Assembly (NCBI GenBank): GCA_903887095.1
Contig: CAISOQ010000156.1
Location: 1-14,115 of the forward strand
Reading direction: 5' to 3'
Length of the DNA stretch: 14,115 bases
From: an uncultured Flavobacteriia bacterium
GTDB lineage: Bacteria > Bacteroidota > Bacteroidia > Flavobacteriales_D > Crocinitomicaceae
Position numbers and translations under genes: made by a program. Below the pieces are notes generated by a model that worked only from the letters and a program-made list of their open reading frames with translations, did not search any database and was not told where the DNA came from. Position 1 is the stretch's first letter. Every line of letters begins with the position of its first letter. Below are positions 7,302 to 14,037 of the stretch, in pieces.

Positions 7302-7808
7302 ATGGAAGAAATCAAGAATAAAGTTCAGGAAAGTGGCCTCATTCAGCTTGATCTGGCTGATTTCAAACCAAAAGTGGAAATTCTTGAGGTTGATATTGCT
7401 CCGCAATTGTGGGAAGGGCTTATTTTGAAAGAAAAAGATTTTAGACAATGGATCAAAGAACATAATTGGTCCCACTATGAAAAAAAGGCTGTCTTTGTGC
7501 ATTGTTCTGCAGACGCCATAGTCCCGACTTGGGCATTTATGCTGGTTGCCTCCAAACTCGTTCAAAATGCTCAGTTATTCTGCATTGGATCAAAACTTGA
7601 CCTTGAAAAACAGCTGATTAAAAACGCAATTGAATCGCTTGATATTTCCGCTTATCAAGATGGAAAAATCATCATCAAAGGATGCTCTGATATTAACTGT
7701 CCTGAATACGCAATGAGTGAATTACTGGCAAGACTGCAACCACACGTAAAAAGTATTATGTACGGCGAACCGTGTTCAACCGTTCCCGTTTTTAAGCGGA
7801 AAGATTAA
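7302..7808 (+). CDS. DUF2480 family protein
   Basis: A 168-residue cytoplasmic protein that I recognise as the Bacteroidota DUF2480 family. The characteristic blocks are SGLIQLDLADFKP near the N-terminus, QLWEGLILKEKDFRQWIKEH (about 35-54), VHCSADAIVPTWAFMLVASKL (66-86), IIKGCSD (125-130) and the C-terminal LQPHVKSIMYGEPCSTVP (145-162). Cysteines 68, 128, 133 and 158 stand out, and those in CSAD, GCS and EPCST are in the strongly patterned blocks, so they may matter for function. The biochemical role of the family is unknown to me. ATG 7302 is close behind an AT-rich region with a weak TAATTTTA box (7290-7297), so the transcript may be nearly leaderless. It ends 1 nt from the convergent deacetylase gene. 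Confidence 0.9.
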   Translation: MEEIKNKVQESGLIQLDLADFKPKVEILEVDIAPQLWEGLILKEKDFRQWIKEHNWSHYEKKAVFVHCSADAIVPTWAFMLVASKLVQNAQLFCIGSKLDLEKQLIKNAIESLDISAYQDGKIIIKGCSDINCPEYAMSELLARLQPHVKSIMYGEPCSTVPVFKRKD

Positions 7809-7809
7809 T

Positions 7810-8421
7810 TCAATTAATTACATCGAAGGAAAAGCCTTTCGATTTGACAACATCCAGAAATTGCGGTAAAATTTCCTTTAATCTTTCGAAGGATTTGATG
7901 TTGTCATGAAAAACAAGAATGTCTCCACTCTGAACATCTTTTTTTGCATTGGATAGAATTCTTTTTGTTGAAACGGAATGGTCATAATCGTAGGACAACC
8001 AACTCCACATAACAATCCGGTATTTTTTTCGAAGCTTCCATGTTTGTCGCAAGGTGATTCTGCCATATGGCGGACGAAAAAGGGAACTTTGTATGTGTGC
8101 ATCTGCCTCATCAATGGACTTTACATATTCATCCAATGAAGTTCTCGTGCCTCGCTCATGTCGCATACTGTGATTCCCTATAGCATGCCCATCTTCGATG
8201 ATTCGTTGAAACAATTCGTTGTGTTTTACAACATTTTCACCCACACAAAAAAAAGTAGCTTTGATTTGGTATTGCTTCAATAGATTGAGCACCCATTCCG
8301 TTATCTCGGGCTGCGGACCATCGTCAAACGTGAGGTAAACTTTATTTGTTTTACGCAACAAACCCCACGTTTTACTCGGAAACAGTATCCTAAAAAAACG
8401 TGGGGTTCGAAATATCCTCAT
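7810..8421 (-). CDS. Polysaccharide deacetylase (NodB homology) family protein
   Basis: A 203-residue carbohydrate esterase family 4 protein. The NodB motifs are in order: TFDDGP at 31-36 (catalytic base and metal Asp34), HSMRH at 84-88 (the two metal-binding His), RPPYG at 116-120, MWSWLSYDYD at 138-147 and ILVFHD with His172. All key residues are intact, so it should be an active metal-dependent deacetylase acting on N- or O-acetylated sugars such as peptidoglycan or a surface polysaccharide. The substrate is not shown by the sequence. No signal peptide or clear membrane helix is present, although the first 20 residues are basic-hydrophobic (RTPRFFRILFPSKTW). ATG 8419-8421 lies 10 nt after the DUF2723 stop, so the two genes are probably one operon. 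Confidence 0.92.
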   Translation of the reverse strand: MRIFRTPRFFRILFPSKTWGLLRKTNKVYLTFDDGPQPEITEWVLNLLKQYQIKATFFCVGENVVKHNELFQRIIEDGHAIGNHSMRHERGTRTSLDEYVKSIDEADAHIQSSLFRPPYGRITLRQTWKLRKKYRIVMWSWLSYDYDHSVSTKRILSNAKKDVQSGDILVFHDNIKSFERLKEILPQFLDVVKSKGFSFDVIN

Positions 8422-8431
8422 GAATTCAGCG

Positions 8432-11400
8432 CTATTGTTTCACCGAATCCGCAATTGGCATTTGCTGCATCATTTGCTCAAGGTTCATCGATCCATTATT
8501 CATTGCAGGATCTACTGGAGCTTTACCTTGAAGGTAACCAAACTGCACTCCAATTGCTTCAATATAATCTTGTAACTGGAACAACATAGAAGCGTATCTT
8601 CCTGCTTTAGCACCTCTTCTTGTGCTCTCGCCATTGTTATTCGCCTTGTCCTCCATTCCTCTGTAAATGGATGGGAAAACATTCTTATACAAGTCGTTTA
8701 TCTTAGCATTTAAGCGCTTCGCTAATGCACTATTTTGACTGCCACTTTCAGGATTCAACACTACACTGTAAAGTTTGAAATAAGCATCTAAAGCAGCGTA
8801 AAGATCACCCGTGTTTTCTGGATTAGCAGCAAAATAAGGATCACTTTTTTCAAAGTAACGGAAGATTGATTCCAACTGATCGGCCACAACGTTTCCAAGT
8901 TGTTCAGCACCTTTTTTATCGCCTGCTCGATACAAGATGGTAACATAGTCATGTAAAATACCATCGCTGTACGCTTCAAATTCAGCGCTTCCTGTTGAGT
9001 ACTTGTCTCTGCCATTGGATGTCGGCTCCCCATAATCGATCACAATTTCAGCTGGCATTACATCCAATGAACGGTGCACCAATTTTGCTGCTTTTTCTTT
9101 ATACGCTTTGATTTTGGCATCAACACCTTTCATCGATGCTTCAATTTTTGCTGCCTGCGCTGCACCACCACTAGCTTTAAGTCGTTGGATGTTCGATTTA
9201 TTGAATTCCATTTGCTGCTCTTCACGATCTGCCTTCTCAAGAAAATCTTGCGCAAGGGAGGCAAAATGCAAACGGTACTGCGTTGTATGTCTTCTGGTAT
9301 AATAATCTGTCAATACGTCTGGGTTGTTCATTGCTCCAAAAACATATTTATTCATCAGGTTATCATACATCTTATCAGAATACCTATTAGCCATTTGATT
9401 CAATGGACTCAACTCGAAAGCCATTCCATTTTGTTTCACATAACCTTTCGTATAAAGCGCAATAGAAACATCTGACCCACCTGGACTGGAGAAATAAATT
9501 CCGCGTTTCCAATCATTGTTGGCAATGATATCTAACATCATCACTTGTTCACGGGTAAGACCTCTTGCTTCGAATTGGAAGCGCAACTCTTTGTTACAAT
9601 CCTTTTTCTGATCTGCACGAATAATTCCAGATTTCACTGCGTTATCCGCATTGACAGGCAAGATAAATCCAGTACTTGGGAACACTCTCACTTTTCGCTG
9701 TGCTGTAAACGCTACCAAATTATCGTCGTTTCGCACAAAGGCCATTGCATCCTCAATATTCGTGTAATCCCATGATTTTTCATAATTCATGATCATATCT
9801 TGGAAAACTTGAGGCTGACCTTCCGGCAACGTCACCATTCCATTCTGCAAAGCACTCATTACTTCGAAGGCTGCACGGAACTTAGCAAATACCGTTTCAG
9901 TTATATTGCTGCCAGCGTTGGTTGTAAGTGCAACTTTCAGTTCTTCAATGCGCGTCATTACATTCGGTTGCGTTGAAGACAATCCACCCGCCAATTGAGC
10001 CGCCTGCATATTGAACGATTCTGTTGCTGCCACCGCTTCTTTCGCATTGTTTTTCAAACGCATTTTGATGACCTCCTTCAACATTTCTTCGTTCGCATTC
10101 AGGTAGAACAATTCAAACAAATTAGAGAAAATCACCTGATCGGTGTATCCTGCATACATCAAAGTCTGATCCTCACGGAATTTGATTGGCAATGGATCCG
10201 ATTCGTAAGCCCTCATTTTCATTTGCTCTGTATACCAGTCAGTCTGCATCAAAGAAAGGTTGCAAACACGCACATCCGTGCGCTTGCCTTCTACTTCCTG
10301 CATGTACCACAATGGGAACGTATCGTTGTCTCCATTTGTAAAGATGATACCATTTTTACCACATGATTCAAGGTAATTCAATGCCAAATCATCCGCAGAT
10401 GTTTTCAAGCTTCGGTCATGATCATCCCAACCTTGCATCCCCATGATAAGTGGAGCGAAAAGTCCCAACAACCCAGCAATGACAGCTCCTTGGATATCCT
10501 TTTGTAAAACCTTCCTTAAAAGAGTCATCAAGAAAATCAAGCCTAATCCTGCTCCACCGACAATAATCCATGAAATCGCTGAAGGCATTGACACTTCACT
10601 TCCCAAATCAAAAATGGCAAACAAACTCAAAACAGCAGCTACGATGATAGCAGAAGCAGTAAGTTCTTTCTTCGAAAAACGCAGGAAGGCATCATACAAT
10701 GCATACACACCTATACCGATCCAAAGGGCGAAAAAGTAGAATGAACCTGCATATGCATAGTCACGCTCTCTTGGCTCTAAAGGCTTTTGATTCAGGTAAA
10801 CAACAATTGCCAATCCAGTAAATAAAAACGCCAGCATAATGACGAATGCATCCTTTGGAGAACGATAGAAATGGAAGATCATTCCCAAAACACCAAATAT
10901 CAATGGCAAGAAGAAGAACACATTGTGAGACGGATTCTGGGACGTAAAATACGGTGCTGATTCGTCTTGGTTCCCCAAACGCGCGTTGTCAACAGCGCTG
11001 AAACCTGAAATCCAGTTACCTCTCATATTGTCACCATGTCCCTGGATATCATTTTGTCGTCCAGCAAAATTCCACATGAAATAGCGCAAGTACATCCAAT
11101 TGCACTGATAACGCATAAAATAGGTCATGTTTTCACCAAAAGTAGGCAAGCGTTTTCCATCTTTACCTTCCTCTGAGGGAGACCCATCGTTGGCATCATA
11201 CCCCGACCATTTTACGTATCCTTGAATACGCGACTCCTCTTGATCCCAATACATGCGCGGGAAGAAGGTCGTCTGCGCATAAGTTGGAACAGAATTTAAA
11301 CGATCCTGCGCATTAGATTCGAAATATTTTTCTTCGTACGAAGCAGCATTTTTAGCAGCATACGCTTTCGCAGCAGCCTCCGTTTTAAATGCTTTCAATA

Positions 11401-12559
11401 CTTGCTCACCCTTGGTAACGATAAAACGACGCAAGTAGAACGGAGAGCGACTTCCATATTGAGAAGGGTCATTCTCTTTTGAATTCCAATACTGCCCAAA
11501 AAGCAAAGGTGCAGATCCGTATTGCTCACGCTTCAAGTATGCATGCAAGGTTACAAGATTTTCAGGGTCGTTCTCATCAAGTGGTGTATTCGCATTGGAA
11601 CGGATCACAATTACTGCAAATGAACCATACCCAATCAATAAAAGAATCAAGCCCATGGTGGCATTGTAAACAATCGATTTATTGTTTTTTCTAGCAAATC
11701 TCAGCAACAAAATACATCCAACAATCAAGGCTGCGAAGAAGAAAATTGTACCAGAGAAAAATGGCAACCCCAACGAATTGACAAAAGCCACCTCAAAAGT
11801 AGACGCCAATGAAATAGAACCAGGGATTACGCCTTCTTGAATAAACGCGAGAATAAAGACAGACAAAATACCTGTCAAAATAATTCCTTTTGCATCTGCC
11901 TGTTTCGCATATCGAAAGTATAGTACAAAACTGATCGCTGGAACAACAAGGATACCCAATAAGTGGACTCCAATCGCTAAGCCAAGCAAGAACATAATCA
12001 ACAACAACCAACGGTTTGGCGCCACATCCGCAGACAGCGTACCGTCTTGGATCTGCATTACCTCTTCGTCCCATTTTAAAATTGCCCAAAAGATAGCTGC
12101 CGTAAACAAAGAAGACATCGCGTAAACCTCCCCTTCAACAGCGGAGAACCAAAAGGAATCAGAGAAAGTATAGGCCAAAGAACCGATGGCTGCACTGGCA
12201 AATATTGCAACTTGATCACCGCATGAAAGTTCCTTTTTGTCACGTAAAATCATTTTTTTGACCAACAATGTAAGCGACCAGAACATGAACAAAATGGTCA
12301 ATGAGCTGGAAATTGCCGACAATCTATTGATCCAAACTGCTACATTTTCGGGGTCAGCGAAAAACGAAAACAATCTTCCGAACACCATGAACAACGGCGC
12401 ACCTGGAGGGTGACCAACTTCCAATTTATAGGCTGCAGTGATGTATTCTCCGCAGTCCCAAAGACTCACAGTGTCTTCAATTGTTATAAAATAAACAGCT
12501 GTTGCAATTAGAAAAACCAGCCATCCGAGATATGTATTCCACTTGTTGTATGTCATCAT
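8432..12559 (-). CDS. DUF2723 (TMEM260-like) membrane glycosyltransferase-like protein
   Basis: A very large (1375-residue) polytopic membrane protein. Numbered from the ATG at 12557-12559, helices occupy about 10-320 and again about 545-710. The first extracytoplasmic loop has SLWDCGEYI (32-40) followed by GHPPGAP (49-55), the acidic-loop signature of DUF2723 and GT-C-type transferases. Other hallmark blocks are QGHGDNMRGNWISG (about 506-519), PLEPRERDYAYAGS (about 593-606) and FTNGDNDTFPLWYMQ (740-754). Eukaryotic TMEM260, in the same family, is a protein O-mannosyltransferase, so sugar transfer from a lipid carrier to an exported target is the likely role. The last 600 residues are soluble and unrecognised. 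The frame extends to a TTG at 12595, but ATG follows an A-rich leader and begins MMTYNKWN just before helix 1. ATG 12554-12556 is an alternative. Confidence 0.92.
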   Translation of the reverse strand: MMTYNKWNTYLGWLVFLIATAVYFITIEDTVSLWDCGEYITAAYKLEVGHPPGAPLFMVFGRLFSFFADPENVAVWINRLSAISSSLTILFMFWSLTLLVKKMILRDKKELSCGDQVAIFASAAIGSLAYTFSDSFWFSAVEGEVYAMSSLFTAAIFWAILKWDEEVMQIQDGTLSADVAPNRWLLLIMFLLGLAIGVHLLGILVVPAISFVLYFRYAKQADAKGIILTGILSVFILAFIQEGVIPGSISLASTFEVAFVNSLGLPFFSGTIFFFAALIVGCILLLRFARKNNKSIVYNATMGLILLLIGYGSFAVIVIRSNANTPLDENDPENLVTLHAYLKREQYGSAPLLFGQYWNSKENDPSQYGSRSPFYLRRFIVTKGEQVLKAFKTEAAAKAYAAKNAASYEEKYFESNAQDRLNSVPTYAQTTFFPRMYWDQEESRIQGYVKWSGYDANDGSPSEEGKDGKRLPTFGENMTYFMRYQCNWMYLRYFMWNFAGRQNDIQGHGDNMRGNWISGFSAVDNARLGNQDESAPYFTSQNPSHNVFFFLPLIFGVLGMIFHFYRSPKDAFVIMLAFLFTGLAIVVYLNQKPLEPRERDYAYAGSFYFFALWIGIGVYALYDAFLRFSKKELTASAIIVAAVLSLFAIFDLGSEVSMPSAISWIIVGGAGLGLIFLMTLLRKVLQKDIQGAVIAGLLGLFAPLIMGMQGWDDHDRSLKTSADDLALNYLESCGKNGIIFTNGDNDTFPLWYMQEVEGKRTDVRVCNLSLMQTDWYTEQMKMRAYESDPLPIKFREDQTLMYAGYTDQVIFSNLFELFYLNANEEMLKEVIKMRLKNNAKEAVAATESFNMQAAQLAGGLSSTQPNVMTRIEELKVALTTNAGSNITETVFAKFRAAFEVMSALQNGMVTLPEGQPQVFQDMIMNYEKSWDYTNIEDAMAFVRNDDNLVAFTAQRKVRVFPSTGFILPVNADNAVKSGIIRADQKKDCNKELRFQFEARGLTREQVMMLDIIANNDWKRGIYFSSPGGSDVSIALYTKGYVKQNGMAFELSPLNQMANRYSDKMYDNLMNKYVFGAMNNPDVLTDYYTRRHTTQYRLHFASLAQDFLEKADREEQQMEFNKSNIQRLKASGGAAQAAKIEASMKGVDAKIKAYKEKAAKLVHRSLDVMPAEIVIDYGEPTSNGRDKYSTGSAEFEAYSDGILHDYVTILYRAGDKKGAEQLGNVVADQLESIFRYFEKSDPYFAANPENTGDLYAALDAYFKLYSVVLNPESGSQNSALAKRLNAKINDLYKNVFPSIYRGMEDKANNNGESTRRGAKAGRYASMLFQLQDYIEAIGVQFGYLQGKAPVDPAMNNGSMNLEQMMQQMPIADSVKQ

Positions 12560-12646
12560 CTTTTTTTTAATACCCTTGAAATTGAAATCAATCAAATCTC
12601 GCAGGCGACGCGAATTTAAAAATATAAACGCTGCATTGCTGACCTC

Positions 12647-12733
12647 ATTCGTGAAAAAATCCCAATTTCTTTGTCAAAAACCCATCGTTCAGAAAAAAAT
12701 TACGGAATATTTTCAGATTTTTTCCTCACGAAT
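12647..12733. repeat. Imperfect long inverted repeat upstream of DUF2723 gene
   Basis: ATTCGTGAAAAAATC (12647-12661) is the reverse complement of the sequence at 12716-12733, apart from a 3-nt insertion (CCT) in the second arm. This gives 15 pairs around a 54-nt AT-rich spacer. It lies in the 272-nt gene-free gap between the DUF2723 start and tRNA-Gln. It could be a regulator site or an RNA stem; no further support was found. Confidence 0.5.
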
Positions 12734-12749
12734 AATTTTTGTTTTTAAA

Positions 12750-12782
12750 TTTGCCACCTCAATTAACACAAAGGTATAAACC
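12750..12782 (+). promoter_or_regulatory. Possible promoter of tRNA-Gln
   Basis: TTTG at 12750-12753 is followed 21 nt later by TATAAACC at 12775-12782. The spacing fits a Bacteroidota -33/-7 pair, but the second box lacks the TTTG half. The transcript would start near 12787, some 45 nt before the tRNA. Confidence 0.3.
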
Positions 12783-12785
12783 TCC

Positions 12786-12828
12786 TACACTCCGTTTCGG
12801 CGGTCAGGCTGGCAACACCGAAAGTGTA
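12786..12828 (+). other. Hairpin in the tRNA-Gln leader with a copy of a tRNA D-arm segment
   Basis: TACAC (12786-12790) and TTTCGG (12795-12800) pair in order with CCGAAA and GTGTA (12818-12828), leaving a 4-nt bulge (TCCG) on one side. The apical loop contains CTGGCAACAC (12809-12818), which recurs exactly in the D-arm of the tRNA at 12847-12856. An alternative stem, CGGT (12801-12804) with ACCG (12817-12820), competes with the first. It could be a processing structure of the tRNA precursor or a decayed tRNA relic. Confidence 0.45.
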
Positions 12829-12831
12829 TAT

Positions 12832-12904
12832 TGACCCATGGTGTAACTGGCAACACGTCTGATTTTGGTTCAGAAGAGTCTAGGTTCGAGCCCTAGTGGG
12901 TCAA
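12832..12904 (+). tRNA. trnQ: tRNA-Gln (anticodon TTG)
   Basis: A complete cloverleaf folds by eye. Acceptor TGACCCA (12832-12838) pairs fully with TGGGTCA (12897-12903), with discriminator A at 12904. The D-stem is GTGT/ACAC (12841-12844, 12853-12856) with GG in the loop. The anticodon stem is TCTGA/TCAGA around the loop TTTTGGT (12863-12869), giving anticodon TTG, which decodes CAA (and CAG by wobble). The T-stem is CTAGG/CCTAG with loop TTCGAGC. The 3' CCA is not encoded (CAA follows), so it must be added by a CCA enzyme. A strong terminator follows 11 nt later. Confidence 0.97.
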
Positions 12905-12954
12905 CAAGTACAGAGCGAGAGTGAGAGCGAAGAGCGTCACTCTCGTTTTTTTTT
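12894..12954 (+). repeat. Direct repeat copy 1: tRNA-Gln 3' tail plus terminator
   Basis: The stretch from TAGTGGGTCAACA (12894-12906, mostly the 3' end of the tRNA) through the terminator T-run is repeated 141 bp downstream at 13035-13096. The 9-nt link between the tRNA tail and the hairpin has the same length in both copies. Confidence 0.85.
12916..12954 (+). terminator. Intrinsic terminator of tRNA-Gln
   Basis: CGAGAGTGA (12916-12924) and TCACTCTCG (12937-12945) form a perfect 9-bp stem with a 12-nt loop, followed by nine T residues (12946-12954). The position, 11 nt after the tRNA, and the + orientation fit termination of the tRNA transcript. Confidence 0.92.
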
Positions 12955-13034
12955 GTGATTTAGGGCGAGAAGCACGGCACTGAACTTGTTGAAGTGTTTA
13001 TTCCGAGCGGAATGAAATGAAGACGAGGAAAGCA

Positions 13035-13096
13035 TAGTGGGTCAACAGAAGTAGAACGAGAGTGAGAGCGGAAAGCGTCACTCTCGTTTTTTTTTT
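13035..13096 (+). repeat. Direct repeat copy 2: tRNA 3' tail without a tRNA body
   Basis: TAGTGGGTCAACA at 13035-13047 repeats the tRNA-Gln 3' end and flank exactly, followed by the same-length link and a near-identical terminator. No cloverleaf can be folded upstream of it, so only the tail of a tRNA gene is present. The preceding GAAATGAAGACGAG (13014-13027) and GCATAG (13032-13037) recur after this copy at 13126-13139 and 13139-13144, so the module extends to about 2.5 partial units. Confidence 0.85.
13057..13096 (+). terminator. Second copy of the tRNA-Gln terminator hairpin
   Basis: CGAGAGTGA (13057-13065) and TCACTCTCG (13078-13086) repeat the same 9-bp stem, with a slightly changed 12-nt loop and ten T residues. 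The stem is fully conserved while the flanks have diverged. It may act as a back-up terminator or end a separate small transcript. Confidence 0.85.
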
Positions 13097-13144
13097 GCAA
13101 CAAAGAGTAAGAACATATTACAAACGAAATGAAGACGAGCATAG

Positions 13145-13437
13145 GGAAGCCTACTTTACGAAGATTAATCGCTTAAAGCCAAATGAAATTTAGCCAGGCG
13201 CACAGCATAGGCATACTGATGGGCATTTCTAAATAAAACAATCAAAATTTCCTGCACTTAATTAGCAAACCCTGGATCGCACATGCAAGAGAATTAATAA
13301 TGGACCCGAAGAACAATCATAGAGTCAAGAAACGATTGCAAACATGGCCGGTTTGCTTTTCAAATAGTAATTTAAAAGAGCATCCAAAAATCTGGTAGCG
13401 TTGAAACTAGATAATTTAAGAACCGAAAGAGCAGTCA
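13145..13437. other. Gene-free stretch
   Basis: About 290 bases with no convincing coding frame on either strand. The only structure seen is a weak hairpin (GCAAAC 13338-13343, GTTTGC 13351-13356) followed by four T residues on the + strand. It separates the tRNA repeat region from the 3' end of the type B protein gene. Confidence 0.5.
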
Positions 13438-14037
13438 TCATCTTAATACATTCAAATGACCTATAAACTCTCGTTTTTCATCATTCAAGGTGCTTTTTAC
13501 CAGTGCTTTCCAAGTGTAAGTTCCTGATGGAGCTATATTTCCAGCATAACTGCCATCCCAATTTGCCTCAGGATCATGTGATTCCCAAATTAATTCGCCC
13601 CAGCGATTGAATAGATAAAGTGAAAAATCATTCGGATCGATGCCTTGAGTTAATACACCCCAAGTTTGATTGAACTCGTCATTGTCTGGTGTAAAAGAAT
13701 TTGGTGCGTAAAAAATAATTTCATTCTTCATCTGAAGGAACGAATAGGTTGTATCCTGACATCCATACGGAGAGGTTGCAATCAATGTAACAAGATATGA
13801 CCCAACATTTATTCCTTGATAATCGTGAACTGGATTTTCCAGTGTACTAAAGAGTGATGAATCACCAAAATCCCAAAGATAGGTAATCGCATTTTCTGAT
13901 TCATTTGTAAAACTAACGAGCGCATCTAATTCAGTTAAATAGTAATTAGAAGCACTAAAAGACGCAACAGGTTGATCCGTTACGCAAACCAATTCTGGAT
14001 AAATAATGGTACTCTCACAACCGTTATTACTAGTCAC
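13438..14037 (-). CDS. C-terminal part of PKD protein with T9SS type B (CHU_C) sorting domain
   Basis: Translation from the GTG at 14037 gives 199 residues, but this is almost certainly the end of a larger protein rather than a complete one. There is no signal peptide, and the coding signal continues upstream past an in-frame TAG. Residues about 22-100 are a PKD domain (core LWDFGD at 54-59, then the HDYQGINVGSYLVTLIAT strand). Residues about 107-199 are a gliding-motility/CHU_C type B sorting domain: YAPNSFTPDND (110-120), LYLFNRWGELIWES (140-153), NWDGSYAGNIAPSGTYTWKA (159-178) and the terminal GHLNVLR. Type B domains target large adhesin-like proteins through the type IX secretion system, often for attachment to the cell surface. 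The stop is TGA at 13438-13440. Confidence 0.85.
   Translation of the reverse strand: MTSNNGCESTIIYPELVCVTDQPVASFSASNYYLTELDALVSFTNESENAITYLWDFGDSSLFSTLENPVHDYQGINVGSYLVTLIATSPYGCQDTTYSFLQMKNEIIFYAPNSFTPDNDEFNQTWGVLTQGIDPNDFSLYLFNRWGELIWESHDPEANWDGSYAGNIAPSGTYTWKALVKSTLNDEKREFIGHLNVLR

Larger units (their letters stand above)
13014..13144 (+). repeat. Short direct repeats flanking tRNA-tail copy 2
   Basis: GAAATGAAGACGAG occurs at 13014-13027 and 13126-13139 (112 bp apart), each followed within a few bases by GCATAG. An inverted repeat, ATTCCG-AG-CGGAAT, lies at 13000-13013 just before the first copy. They link tail copy 2 to a partial third unit that has lost the tRNA tail and terminator. 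Confidence 0.7.

Noticed and set aside
7242..7565. 107-codon minus-strand frame opposite DUF2480
   Set aside because: The opposite strand carries a recognised family; this frame has no motif and also crosses the DUF2480 start region.
9074..10739. Several + strand frames of 64-133 codons opposite the DUF2723 gene
   Set aside because: They are antisense shadows of a strongly supported membrane-protein gene; their Cys/His/Ile-rich translations look like non-coding frames.
12560..12595. TTG start adding 12 residues to the DUF2723 protein
   Set aside because: Two ATG codons follow just before the first membrane helix, and TTG is a rare start; the extra residues look like leader sequence.
12543..12779. 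78-codon frame on the + strand
   Set aside because: It overlaps the DUF2723 start and the inverted repeat, and its hydrophobic/basic composition reflects AT-rich DNA, with no domain or ribosome site.
12960..13142. 60-codon minus-strand frame
   Set aside because: It runs through the repeated tRNA tail and terminator, so it is non-coding repeat sequence read by chance.
12832..13145. CRISPR-like array because of repeated units near the tRNA
   Set aside because: Only two full units with a 141-bp period, and the repeats are tRNA tail plus terminator, not a uniform repeat-spacer pattern; no cas gene is present.
13338..13360. Hairpin GCAAAC/GTTTGC followed by TTTT
   Set aside because: Only 6 bp and four T residues, and there is no + strand gene upstream to terminate.
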